Source: Flavobacterium sp. UBA7665
Lineage (GTDB): Bacteria; Bacteroidota; Bacteroidia; Flavobacteriales; Flavobacteriaceae
Direction of reading: 5' to 3'
Length of the DNA stretch: 35,884 bases
Assembly (NCBI GenBank): GCA_002483285.1
Contig: DLHP01000035.1
Location: forward strand, 7,025-42,908
Shown in pieces: positions 17,861 to 25,218 of the stretch. The notes beneath the pieces are model-generated. The model did not search any database, was not told the origin of the DNA, and was given only the letters and a program-made list of their open reading frames with translations. Position 1 is the first letter of the stretch. Every line of letters begins with the position of its first letter. A program made the position numbers and the translations under genes.

Positions 17861-18445
17861 ATGAAAACCCTAACAAAAATCCAGACCCTTTCGGTAATCG
17901 CGTTTACCGCCTTACTCACGCAGCAGTCGGCTGCACAGACCACTCCAGTTCCGGGAAACACACCGGTTGAAAAAGCTACCAATTATGATCAGGGATTCCG
18001 CCTCGGCTTTGGTGTCACTCCGGGTTATGTTTTTGATGATCCGTACGAATTTGGTCTCGGCGGTGACGTGCGTCTGCAGTATGACCTTTCTAAAAGGTAT
18101 TCCATCACGCTAACCACTGGTTTTACCAATTTGTTCATCGATGGGAAAAACAACGACCTCGGATTCATTCCCGCCAAAGCCGGTTTCAAAGCGTTTTTCT
18201 GGGAAGACCAATTCTACGCCATGGGTGAAGCCGGTGCAGGATTTGCGGTAACCAACAATTACGACGACACCACGTTAATCCTGTCGCCAAGCATCGGTTA
18301 CGCCAACAAATGGTTCGACATCAGTTTGCGATATGAGCACTACGCAGATTTCCCGATCTTCACCACGAGTTCTATTTTCGGAGGTACTGTAAGTAAAGGA
18401 ACCGGGCAATTGGGCTTGCGCATCGCCTACGGCTTCAAGCTATAA
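17861..18445 (+). CDS. Outer-membrane beta-barrel protein, function unknown
   Basis: This 194-residue protein has a signal peptide (about 1-26, ending TQQSAAQ) and a short Thr/Pro-rich linker. About 150 residues of alternating strands follow, such as FRLGFGVTPGYVF, FGLGGDVRLQYDL, YSITLTTGFTNLF, WFDISLRYEHYADF and the final GQLGLRIAYGFKL. The pattern of about eight amphipathic strands and a C-terminal aromatic-hydrophobic strand fits a small OmpA/OmpW-like barrel. The family is not clear. It has no operon partner. Repeat B copy 2 follows it and may end transcription. Confidence 0.82.
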   Translation: MKTLTKIQTLSVIAFTALLTQQSAAQTTPVPGNTPVEKATNYDQGFRLGFGVTPGYVFDDPYEFGLGGDVRLQYDLSKRYSITLTTGFTNLFIDGKNNDLGFIPAKAGFKAFFWEDQFYAMGEAGAGFAVTNNYDDTTLILSPSIGYANKWFDISLRYEHYADFPIFTTSSIFGGTVSKGTGQLGLRIAYGFKL

Positions 18446-18509
18446 ACGACTTTTTTACACACCAAGGCCAGGAAGTTTGCCATGATCAGCCTGAGCCAAT
18501 GGGCGGTAA

Positions 18510-18569
18510 AAACACAGATTGCATGAATTTCACAGATCTTAATTTGTGAAATTCGTGCAATTCGTGTTT
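18510..18569. repeat. Long palindromic repeat B, copy 2
   Basis: The arms at 18510-18535 and 18544-18569 are nearly complementary over 26 bases (ACACAGATTGCATGAATTTCAC against GTGAAATTCGTGCAATTCGTGT). The sequence is akin to copy 1 at 2110-2182. It lies between two convergent genes, so a bidirectional terminator role is likely. Confidence 0.75.
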
Positions 18570-18580
18570 AAAAACAATGC

Positions 18581-19462
18581 TTAGGTTTCCTTGCGCAACT
18601 GCGCTTCATACGCTTTGAGGTTTGCCTTTACCTCGTCGTCCAGTTCGGGTTCGGCGATGTCGGTGTATTGCTTCATCGCTTTCCAGATGATTGCCGCCAC
18701 GATGTAGCGCGCCATTTCCTTATCGTCGGCGGGAACTACGAACCATGGCGCTTTCTCAGTCGATGTGGCATTAATCGCTTCCTCGTAATATTTCATATAA
18801 TCGTCCCAAAGCAAGCGTTCCTTGAGGTCGCCGGGCGAAAACTTCCAGTTGTGGTCATTTTCTTCAAGCCGACGCAATAGCCTTTGCCTTTGCTCCTCTT
18901 TACTCAGGTGCATGTAGAATTTAAAGACGATCGTGCCGTTTTGCACAATGTGTTTTTCAAAATTCCGGATCTGCTCCATCCTATTCTCCCAAAACTGCGG
19001 CGTGATGTCATCCACCGATTCAATTCCCGGTAAATTTTCATTTAAAATATACTCGGGATGCACACGCGTCACCAGCACATTCTCATAGTGCGTGCGGTTG
19101 AAAATCCCAAATTTTCCTTTCTCCGGCAACGCAATGTAATGCCTCCATAAATAGTCGTGTCCGAGCTCGGTTGTATTGGGTACTTTAAAACTGTTTACGA
19201 CCATCCCACGCGGGTTGAATTGTTTGAAAACCTCGCGAATCAAGCTGTCTTTCCCCGACGTATCCATGCCTTGAAAACACACCAGTACACTGTAACGGTT
19301 GTGCGCATACATCACGTCCTGCAATTTAGAAAGTTTCTCCACGATGGCGTCCATGGCGTCTTCTTTCTCGTCGTCATCTGCATTGACATGCAGGTGCGTG
19401 GGCAAATCAGAAAGGTGAATCTTTTTTGTTACTTTAAAATCGTCGGGATTAATGGGTCGCAT
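18581..19462 (-). CDS. ppk2: Polyphosphate kinase 2 family protein
   Basis: PPK2 enzymes phosphorylate nucleoside mono- or diphosphates from inorganic polyphosphate. The 293-residue single-domain product has the family P-loop CFQGMDTSGKDSLIREV (GMDTSGKDS about 65-73), the following FNPRGMVVNSFKVP, DYLWRHY, and Walker B IFNRTHYENVLVTRVHP (about 120-136). The lid segment with FYMHLSKEEQRQRLLRRL and WKFSPGDLKERLLWDDY follows. The single-domain length and motifs fit the nucleotide-phosphorylating PPK2 groups, including class III, but the substrate cannot be read from the sequence. A -7 element lies about 27 bases upstream. Confidence 0.92.
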   Translation of the reverse strand: MRPINPDDFKVTKKIHLSDLPTHLHVNADDDEKEDAMDAIVEKLSKLQDVMYAHNRYSVLVCFQGMDTSGKDSLIREVFKQFNPRGMVVNSFKVPNTTELGHDYLWRHYIALPEKGKFGIFNRTHYENVLVTRVHPEYILNENLPGIESVDDITPQFWENRMEQIRNFEKHIVQNGTIVFKFYMHLSKEEQRQRLLRRLEENDHNWKFSPGDLKERLLWDDYMKYYEEAINATSTEKAPWFVVPADDKEMARYIVAAIIWKAMKQYTDIAEPELDDEVKANLKAYEAQLRKET

Positions 19463-19488
19463 CGAAATTGGTTTTATATTTATACTTT

Positions 19489-19496
19489 CAAATTTA
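19489..19496 (-). promoter_or_regulatory. -7 element TAaaTTTG of the PPK2 gene
   Basis: TAAATTTG on the minus strand matches the consensus. No TTG is seen at the right distance, which would fall in repeat A copy 4. Confidence 0.45.
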
Positions 19497-19506
19497 AGGA
19501 TTTATT

Positions 19507-19583
19507 GAAGCTATTCCCGCTGTCCGCTGTATCTTTTGCTTTTTAAAGAAAAAAGCAAAAGGATGCCGCTTCCATCAGGGCTA
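19507..19583 (+). repeat. Dispersed hairpin repeat A, copy 4
   Basis: Read on the plus strand it runs from GAAGCTATTCCCGCTGTCCGC to ATCAGGGCTA. The central stem is CTTTTGCTTTTT paired with AAAAAGCAAAAG, the longest perfect stem of the family. It lies between the divergent PPK2 and probable beta-propeller genes. Confidence 0.85.
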
Positions 19584-19616
19584 GTTACGTGCCTCCATCA
19601 ACACCAATCTTCATTC

Positions 19617-20450
19617 ATGGTCAAGTTTCAACTCGAATTACTCTTCCACATCATCGGCATCGGATCGGCATCCGGCCTCATCTACAAAGGCGACAGCGTT
19701 TTTATCATCTCCGACAGCAGCAATGCTTTGTTCGAATACAACATCAAGACCCAAGCGCTAGAAAAAACCAGCCTCGACGGTAATCCAATCACCGACAACA
19801 TCGCCAAAAAGGCCAAAGCCGACTATGAAGCCATTGCTCATTACGGGGATGATTTTTACATCTTTGGTTCGGGTTCGACCCCAAACCGCAACAAGATGGT
19901 GCAAGTCAACACCCAAACCCAAACCATTAAAACCGTCGACCTGTCTTACCTCTATTCGCTCATGCAAAGTTTCGGGAGCATCAAACCCGAGGATTTTAAC
20001 ATAGAAGGCGTCGTATTTACCGGCGAACAGTGGTATTTCCTGCAGCGCGGCAACGGCAAATCGGCGCAGAACGGCATCTTTACGGTAAACGGCAAAAATC
20101 TCGAAAACGACTTTACCGTTTTATACAACGCGTACAAACTCCCAAAAATCAAAGGCGTGCGCAGCAGTTTCACCGATGCGGTTTTGGTAGACGGCCAATT
20201 GTATTTTATAGCCTGCGCCGAAGATTCGGCCTCAACGTATGACGACGGTGAAGTACTCGGCAGCCTCATCGGCAGCGTCAACCTCGAGACCATGAAAATC
20301 CAAAAGACACTACAGATTTCAAACAAACAAAAAATTGAAGGCCTTACGTTGTACCAAACCACCACCGACCAACTCGAATTTTTGCTTTGTGAAGACAACG
20401 ACACACACGTCTTAGAATCAAATATTTACAAGCTATCGGTACGCAAATAA
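19617..20450 (+). CDS. Probable beta-propeller protein, DUF6929-like
   Basis: This 277-residue protein lacks a clear signal peptide. It starts MVKFQLELLFHIIGIGSASGLIY and repeats a pattern of short strands with polar turns (SVFIISDSSNALFEYNI, DDFYIFGSGSTPNRNKM, WYFLQRGNG, VDGQLYFIACAED, LEFLLCEDND). It looks like a five- or six-bladed propeller, with IEGV and IEGL as recurring elements. I believe it belongs to the DUF6929 group, but that is from memory. The reading frame extends upstream to 19536, but that part is repeat A copy 4, so ATG 19617 is chosen. Confidence 0.75.
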   Translation: MVKFQLELLFHIIGIGSASGLIYKGDSVFIISDSSNALFEYNIKTQALEKTSLDGNPITDNIAKKAKADYEAIAHYGDDFYIFGSGSTPNRNKMVQVNTQTQTIKTVDLSYLYSLMQSFGSIKPEDFNIEGVVFTGEQWYFLQRGNGKSAQNGIFTVNGKNLENDFTVLYNAYKLPKIKGVRSSFTDAVLVDGQLYFIACAEDSASTYDDGEVLGSLIGSVNLETMKIQKTLQISNKQKIEGLTLYQTTTDQLEFLLCEDNDTHVLESNIYKLSVRK

Positions 20451-20481
20451 TTGCGATTGACAGAAAAAAAATGACCAGCTT

Positions 20482-20508
20482 GCCAACCTTTCCTGCTTTA
20501 GACGTCTC
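20482..20508 (+). promoter_or_regulatory. Candidate ECF-sigma promoter of the sigma/VWA operon
   Basis: GCCAACCTTT (20482-20491) resembles the AAC-containing -35 box of ECF sigma factors and CGTCTC (20503-20508) the CGTC-type -10 box, with 15 bases between AAC and CGTC. The operon lacks a nearby housekeeping TAnnTTTG element. The predicted start near 20514 lies 16 bases before the GTG start codon, which would make the sigma factor autoregulated. Confidence 0.5.
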
Positions 20509-20529
20509 TTTACCATAAAGACCTCCATT

Positions 20530-21066
20530 GTGATAGACGAATCCCTCATAACGGCCTGTAAAAAAATGCAACGCGATGCGCAGCGACAAGTATACGATTA
20601 TATGGCGCCCAAGTTGTACCGCAGTTGCAAGCGCTACCTCAAAAAAGAGGAGGAAATAGAGGAAGCCATCGCCGATGCGTTTTACATCATCTTCACCAAA
20701 CTAGACCAACTCAAGGAAATCAAGGCGTTTGAAGGCTGGGCAAGGAAAATCGTAGTGAACCAATGTTTGCTCACGATTCGCAAAAATGTCAATTTCAATA
20801 TGTACCTCGATGACGTGAAACTGCTGTCACAGCCCGTGGTTGAAGCGGCCACCGAACTCGAGGAAGCCGACCTGCTCAACCTGCTCAACCAAATTCCCGA
20901 AGGCTGCAAAACCATTTTTACCTTATTTGTCATTGAAGGTTACGGCCATAAGGAAATTGCAGAAATGCTGCACATTTCAGAAGGCACGTCTAAATCGCAG
21001 CTCAACGCGGCAAAAACCAAACTCAAACAATTGGTCAACCAGTTGTATTACCAAAAAGCAGAATGA
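20530..21066 (+). CDS. ECF-type RNA polymerase sigma factor
   Basis: This 178-residue protein has sigma region 2 (YMAPKLYRSCKRYL, EEIEEAIADAFYIIFTKLDQ, FEGWARKIVVNQCLLTIRK; about 25-95) and region 4 (LLNQIPEGCKTIFTLFVIEGYGHKEIAEMLHISEGTSKSQLNAAKTKLKQ; about 115-165), with no region 1.1 or 3. It is therefore an ECF sigma factor of the Bacteroidota type. It directs RNA polymerase to stress or envelope genes. No ATG lies upstream in frame, so GTG 20530 is the start. Its last four bases (ATGA) overlap the start of the next gene, a sign of translational coupling to a membrane anti-sigma-like protein. Confidence 0.9.
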   Translation: MIDESLITACKKMQRDAQRQVYDYMAPKLYRSCKRYLKKEEEIEEAIADAFYIIFTKLDQLKEIKAFEGWARKIVVNQCLLTIRKNVNFNMYLDDVKLLSQPVVEAATELEEADLLNLLNQIPEGCKTIFTLFVIEGYGHKEIAEMLHISEGTSKSQLNAAKTKLKQLVNQLYYQKAE

Positions 21067-22061
21067 TGGAAAACGACGATAAAATATTTGAAAAAATGAA
21101 ACACGCTTCGCTCAACCCCGAAGCCGAGCATTTCCCGTCGATAGACAAAGTCTGGTCGCGCGTGGAAAGCAAACTCGACAACAAAGTCCTCAAAAAACAA
21201 AATCAACTCTGGAAGAAAATCGCAGTGGCCGCTTCGTTCCTACTCGTTTTCACCTTGTCTTACCAGGTTTTCAAACCTACCGAACCCGCGCTCGAACTAT
21301 CGATTCCGCAAACACAAACCACTACTCCTGCCACTATTGAAGAAAATAAACTTCCGGCAAAAGACAGCCAAACGCCTGCGCAATCGCATCCCACCCAAAC
21401 TTCACAGGCAAATGATAAAACGGCCATTGCCGTGCAAGACAAATCCGGCGCACCATCCGGCGAGGCGATACAAACAGCAGTAGATGAATCGATTGTTGTC
21501 ACGGATGATGCAAAAGTCACGGATGTTGAAATGTCGGCAGCAGCAACCCAGCGGGTTGAAAAAGAAGCCATTGCCAATCAAAAGAAAGACGTCGATGAAG
21601 AAAGCGAGAAAGACGGCGCGTTCCAAAATCGGGTTTTCGATGCGCGCAGCGTCAAACGCGAACAAGCCGAGGCGAAAATGAGTGCCAAATCAAGAAAGAC
21701 ACCAATCGCATCGGGTGAAAAAAGCGTCCCGCTGGTTGTATTAGACGGTAAAGCCGTAACCGCCAAGACCGATAAACAGGCCTTACAGCAAGGACTTTCG
21801 CAAATGGATCCCGAAGCGGTCGAAAGCATCGTAGTACTCGACGATCCGTTGTACATCATCAACGGCCACCAATATACCGAGCAGGAATTGTTCGGGCCCA
21901 ACCCAACGAGCCCTTACCATCCGTTGGCACAACAGCAAATCGAATCACTTTCAATCCTGCAGGGCGAAAAAGCAATCGCAGCTTACGGAAAAAAAGGGCA
22001 AAAAGGTGTGGTCATCATAGCCACCAAAAACCAAAAACCCGCTCCCGCGCGCAAGGAGTAA
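21063..22061 (+). CDS. Membrane-anchored probable anti-sigma protein with TonB-plug-like tail
   Basis: This 332-residue protein has a cytoplasmic part (1-50, with FPSIDKVWSRVESKLDN as a possible sigma-binding helix) and one membrane segment (about 53-70). A low-complexity Thr/Gln/Ala/Glu-rich periplasmic linker (71-220) follows. Residues 223-322 contain two units resembling the plug of TonB-dependent receptors: VPLVVLDGKAVTAK with DPEAVESIVVLDD, and PLYIINGHQYTEQELFG with IESLSILQGEKAIAAYG, then GVVIIATKN. Its place directly behind an ECF sigma gene, with a 4-base overlap, indicates an anti-sigma role, but it has no FecR-type domain that I can see. The VWA gene starts 28 bases downstream. Confidence 0.75.
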   Translation: MMENDDKIFEKMKHASLNPEAEHFPSIDKVWSRVESKLDNKVLKKQNQLWKKIAVAASFLLVFTLSYQVFKPTEPALELSIPQTQTTTPATIEENKLPAKDSQTPAQSHPTQTSQANDKTAIAVQDKSGAPSGEAIQTAVDESIVVTDDAKVTDVEMSAAATQRVEKEAIANQKKDVDEESEKDGAFQNRVFDARSVKREQAEAKMSAKSRKTPIASGEKSVPLVVLDGKAVTAKTDKQALQQGLSQMDPEAVESIVVLDDPLYIINGHQYTEQELFGPNPTSPYHPLAQQQIESLSILQGEKAIAAYGKKGQKGVVIIATKNQKPAPARKE

Positions 22062-22089
22062 ATCACTAACATTTTAAAAATCCATCGTC

Positions 22090-24027
22090 ATGAAAAAGCT
22101 CAAAATGTTTTCATCAGGTATTGTTATGCTTGTACTTTTCGCATCGTTCGGCGTACAGAAAATCGCTGGTTCTGTGCAAACAGAAATGATCATTACTGGT
22201 GTGGTTTCGGATGATTCCGGACCGTTGCCGGGTGCTAACGTAATCGTTAAAGGAACCTCACGCGGCACACAAACAGACTTCAACGGAAAATACACCATTA
22301 CCGCCAAACGTGGCGAAACCCTAGTATTCAGCTTCCTGGGGTTAGAAAATAAAGAGGTGAAAGTTGCCCGGTCTAATGTAATCAACGTAAAGTTAATTGC
22401 GAGTCAGTCAAACCTTGAAAGCGTAGTAGTAACAGGAGCAGGACTCAAACGTTCTAAAGATGAAGGCTACAACACTGCCGACCGATTGACCCATACCAAA
22501 TCAACTCCTGCCCTGGCTTCTAAAGTGATGATTCGCGGTTATGCCACCATGCCAAATGCAAAAGAATCTATAAGCCAAAACCACCACCAAAACCAACGCA
22601 TAGACGCCAATACCGAAGACTACGACTCGTTTGTAGAAAATCCATTCGAAGCACCTAAAAATGCACCCTTGTCTACTTTTTCTATCGATGTCGACAATGC
22701 CTCGTACACCAACATCCGCAGGTTCATCAACAATGGGCAAGCGGTACCCAAAGACGCCGTACGTGTAGAGGAAATGGTGAACTTTTTCAAATACCGTTAT
22801 CCGCAGCCCAAAGATGTGCATCCGTTTTCGATCAACACCGAATACAGCGCCTCGCCTTGGAACGCCAACCACAAATTACTGCGCATCGGTTTACAGGGAA
22901 AACACTTGCCAACCGCCGACTTGCCTGCCTCGAACCTGGTTTTCCTGATCGACGTTTCGGGTTCGATGTATGCCGAGAATAAATTGCCGCTGCTCATACA
23001 ATCACTCAAAATCCTCGTTAGGGAACTGCGTGCCGAAGACCAGGTCGCTATTGTGGTCTATGCGGGCGCCGCGGGTTTGGTGCTGCCCACCACGTCCGGC
23101 AACGAAAAACAAAAGATTGTCGATGCGCTCGAAGCATTGACCGCAGGCGGAAGCACGGCTGGAGGAGCTGGCATCCAACTCGCTTATAAAGTGGCGCAGG
23201 AGCATTTCATCAAAAACGGCAACAACCGTGTGATTTTGGCTACCGACGGCGATTTCAACGTGGGTGCCAACTCGAATTCGGATATGGAAAAACTCATTGA
23301 AGAGAAACGCAAATCGGGTGTATTTTTAACTTGCCTGGGCTACGGCATGGGCAATTACAAGGACAGTAAAATGGAAACGCTCGCCGACAAAGGCAACGGA
23401 AACTACGCCTACATTGACAACATCCAGGAAGCCAACCGCTTTTTGGGCAAAGAATTCAAAGGATCGATGTACGCGATTGCCAAGGATGTGAAAATCCAAA
23501 TTGAGTTCAACCCCAAACAGGTGGCCGCTTACCGACTCATCGGCTACGAAAACCGCAAATTGCGTCCCGAGGATTTCACCAACGACAAGATTGATGCGGG
23601 CGAACTCGGCAGCGGGCATACCGTGACGGCTTTGTACGAAATCATTCCCGTAGGCGTAAAAAGTGAATTCCTCGAACCAACGCCGCAACTCAAATATTCT
23701 AAAGTTGAAACTACAGGAACCATTTACAACGACGAACTCGCGACGGTCAAGTTCCGTTACAAAAAGCCCGACGGCGACAAAAGCACCGAAATGGTTGAAA
23801 TAATTGGCAACAAAGCCGAAAGCCTCACCAATGCATCACAAGATTTCAAATTCTGTGCGGCGGTGGCTTGGTTTGGGCTCAAATTGCGCGAGTCTAAACT
23901 CGTGGCGAACCAGTCGTCCGAGGACATTAAAAAGCTTGCGCAATCAGGGTTGACCAATGATGCTGATGGATATAAAGCAGAATTTATAAGGCTTGTAGAG
24001 AGTGATATTAAATTTAGTGTGCGATGA
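22090..24027 (+). CDS. VWA-domain protein with N-terminal CarboxypepD_reg-like domain (YfbK-like)
   Basis: This 645-residue protein has a signal-peptide-like start (FSSGIVMLVLFASFGVQKIAG). A CarboxypepD_reg-like domain (about 35-104) follows, with ITGVVSDDSGPLPGANVIVKG and GKYTITAKRGETLVFSFLG, and then LESVVVTGAGLKR, which resembles the SusC TonB-box region. It continues not with a barrel but with the YfbK pattern: a conserved region (175-282, FSIDVDNASYTNIRRFI), a VWA domain (283-455) and a C-terminal domain (about 460-640). The metal-ion site is complete: DVSGS (288-292), the Thr-containing loop LTAGGSTAGGAGI and ATDGDFN. VWA domains bind protein partners through a divalent metal. Expression is presumably from the sigma-gene promoter. 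Confidence 0.88.
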   Translation: MKKLKMFSSGIVMLVLFASFGVQKIAGSVQTEMIITGVVSDDSGPLPGANVIVKGTSRGTQTDFNGKYTITAKRGETLVFSFLGLENKEVKVARSNVINVKLIASQSNLESVVVTGAGLKRSKDEGYNTADRLTHTKSTPALASKVMIRGYATMPNAKESISQNHHQNQRIDANTEDYDSFVENPFEAPKNAPLSTFSIDVDNASYTNIRRFINNGQAVPKDAVRVEEMVNFFKYRYPQPKDVHPFSINTEYSASPWNANHKLLRIGLQGKHLPTADLPASNLVFLIDVSGSMYAENKLPLLIQSLKILVRELRAEDQVAIVVYAGAAGLVLPTTSGNEKQKIVDALEALTAGGSTAGGAGIQLAYKVAQEHFIKNGNNRVILATDGDFNVGANSNSDMEKLIEEKRKSGVFLTCLGYGMGNYKDSKMETLADKGNGNYAYIDNIQEANRFLGKEFKGSMYAIAKDVKIQIEFNPKQVAAYRLIGYENRKLRPEDFTNDKIDAGELGSGHTVTALYEIIPVGVKSEFLEPTPQLKYSKVETTGTIYNDELATVKFRYKKPDGDKSTEMVEIIGNKAESLTNASQDFKFCAAVAWFGLKLRESKLVANQSSEDIKKLAQSGLTNDADGYKAEFIRLVESDIKFSVR

Positions 24028-24048
24028 ATTGGTTGGATTAGTGTTGGG

Positions 24049-24075
24049 AAAGGCATGCGGTTTCGCGTGCCTTTT
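24049..24075. terminator. Bidirectional terminator between convergent genes
   Basis: AAAGGCATGCG (24049-24059) pairs with CGCGTGCCTTT (24064-24074), with one mismatch, and is flanked by T-rich ends on both strands. It separates the VWA operon and the histidine kinase gene. Confidence 0.85.
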
Positions 24076-24077
24076 CT

Positions 24078-25166
24078 TTATAAGCGCGCGTCGTCGAAAT
24101 GCAGTTGGATCACGGTTCCCTTATCTGGCCAACTTTCAATGCGAAGGTTACAGTTGATTTTTTCGGCGAGGCCTTTAACGAGTTGCATGCCCATCCCAAT
24201 TCCGATTTCATTGTTGGTTCCCCGTCTTGAAGCCGAATTGTTATTGAGAATGTCGGCCACCATAGCCGGTGTCATGCCAATCCCAGTGTCTGAAATCGTA
24301 AGAATATGGTCGGCGTATTCGATGTGGATCGTTCCGTTTTGTGGGGTAAATTTAATCGCATTGGAGAGGATATTCCGTACAATAATCTTGACGATTTCAA
24401 TATCCGAAGCAATGGCCTGGTCGGAAACAGCCATCACGAGTTGGATTTTTTTCGCCTCGTAAGTGGGTTTGTACACCTCAAGGACATGGGCAATCAATTC
24501 ATTGAAGTCGATTTGAGTGTTCTGTTGCGTGATGCTGTTGAAGTTGAGTTTGGCCCAAGTGAGCGTGCGGTCTAACAGTTCGAGTACCTGTGCCGATTGC
24601 TCGTTGATTTGGTGGATTAACGAAACGAATTCGGAACTCGAAATATCGGTATTGGCTGCCATCGACGAAATCATCATCAGGTTGGCCACCGGACTGCGCA
24701 GGTCATGACCCAAAATCGACAGCATCCGATCATTGTTGCTGTTGATGCTTTTGAGTTCTTCCTGCAACCTGATTTCATTGTCTAAATCTACAAACGCGAT
24801 CACGTGTATCTTGTTGATCACCGACGCCTTGATTTCATACCATCGTTGGCTCCCGTTCTTACAGGTAACCAGCGATTTGCGCTTAACCGAAGCCTGTTGG
24901 CGCTGCGGCCATTTCTTTTCTTCAGAATCCCAACTGCGAATCACTTCTTCGCGGTACGCGGGGTCGGGATAGGCGTGCTCGTACCAGGTTTGTATCGTGG
25001 GAATTTCGTCTAGCGTATAACCGATTTCCTCGAGAAACTTTACATTGAGGTAAGTATTGAGATGGATGTCACCGAAATCTTCGGCAATAATGAACGGGTA
25101 CGGCAAAAAGTCGGCAACTTCTTGCAACGCCTCCCGTGAAATCTTGAGTGCGTTGGTATCTTGCAT
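24078..25166 (-). CDS. PAS-domain sensor histidine kinase
   Basis: This 362-residue protein has no membrane segment. A PAS domain (about 18-135, with YPFIIAEDF and RWYEIKASVINKIHVIAFVDLD) is followed by a dimerisation helix with the phosphoacceptor His154 (LSILGHDLRSPVANL). The ATPase domain has an N-box VRNILSNAIKFTP, a G1 box ISDTGIGMTP and a G2 box GIGMGMQLVKGL. It is therefore a cytoplasmic sensor. No response regulator lies next to it, so it is an orphan kinase. A TTG at 25211 would add 15 residues, but ATG 25166 is preferred. It starts 52 bases after the stop of the ABC-F gene on the same strand. Confidence 0.9.
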   Translation of the reverse strand: MQDTNALKISREALQEVADFLPYPFIIAEDFGDIHLNTYLNVKFLEEIGYTLDEIPTIQTWYEHAYPDPAYREEVIRSWDSEEKKWPQRQQASVKRKSLVTCKNGSQRWYEIKASVINKIHVIAFVDLDNEIRLQEELKSINSNNDRMLSILGHDLRSPVANLMMISSMAANTDISSSEFVSLIHQINEQSAQVLELLDRTLTWAKLNFNSITQQNTQIDFNELIAHVLEVYKPTYEAKKIQLVMAVSDQAIASDIEIVKIIVRNILSNAIKFTPQNGTIHIEYADHILTISDTGIGMTPAMVADILNNNSASRRGTNNEIGIGMGMQLVKGLAEKINCNLRIESWPDKGTVIQLHFDDARL

Positions 25167-25218
25167 AATGGTAAAATTTGGGATACGCAAGATACCGCTT
25201 TCAGAGGACAATATGCGA

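Noticed and set aside
17664..17864. Short open frame in the MATE / outer-membrane protein gap
   Set aside because: It begins on the MATE promoter, has low-complexity composition and no start signal. It overlaps the next ATG by chance.
19536..19616. Upstream extension of the probable beta-propeller gene
   Set aside because: These codons come from repeat A copy 4 and do not resemble the protein family. ATG 19617 is the natural start.
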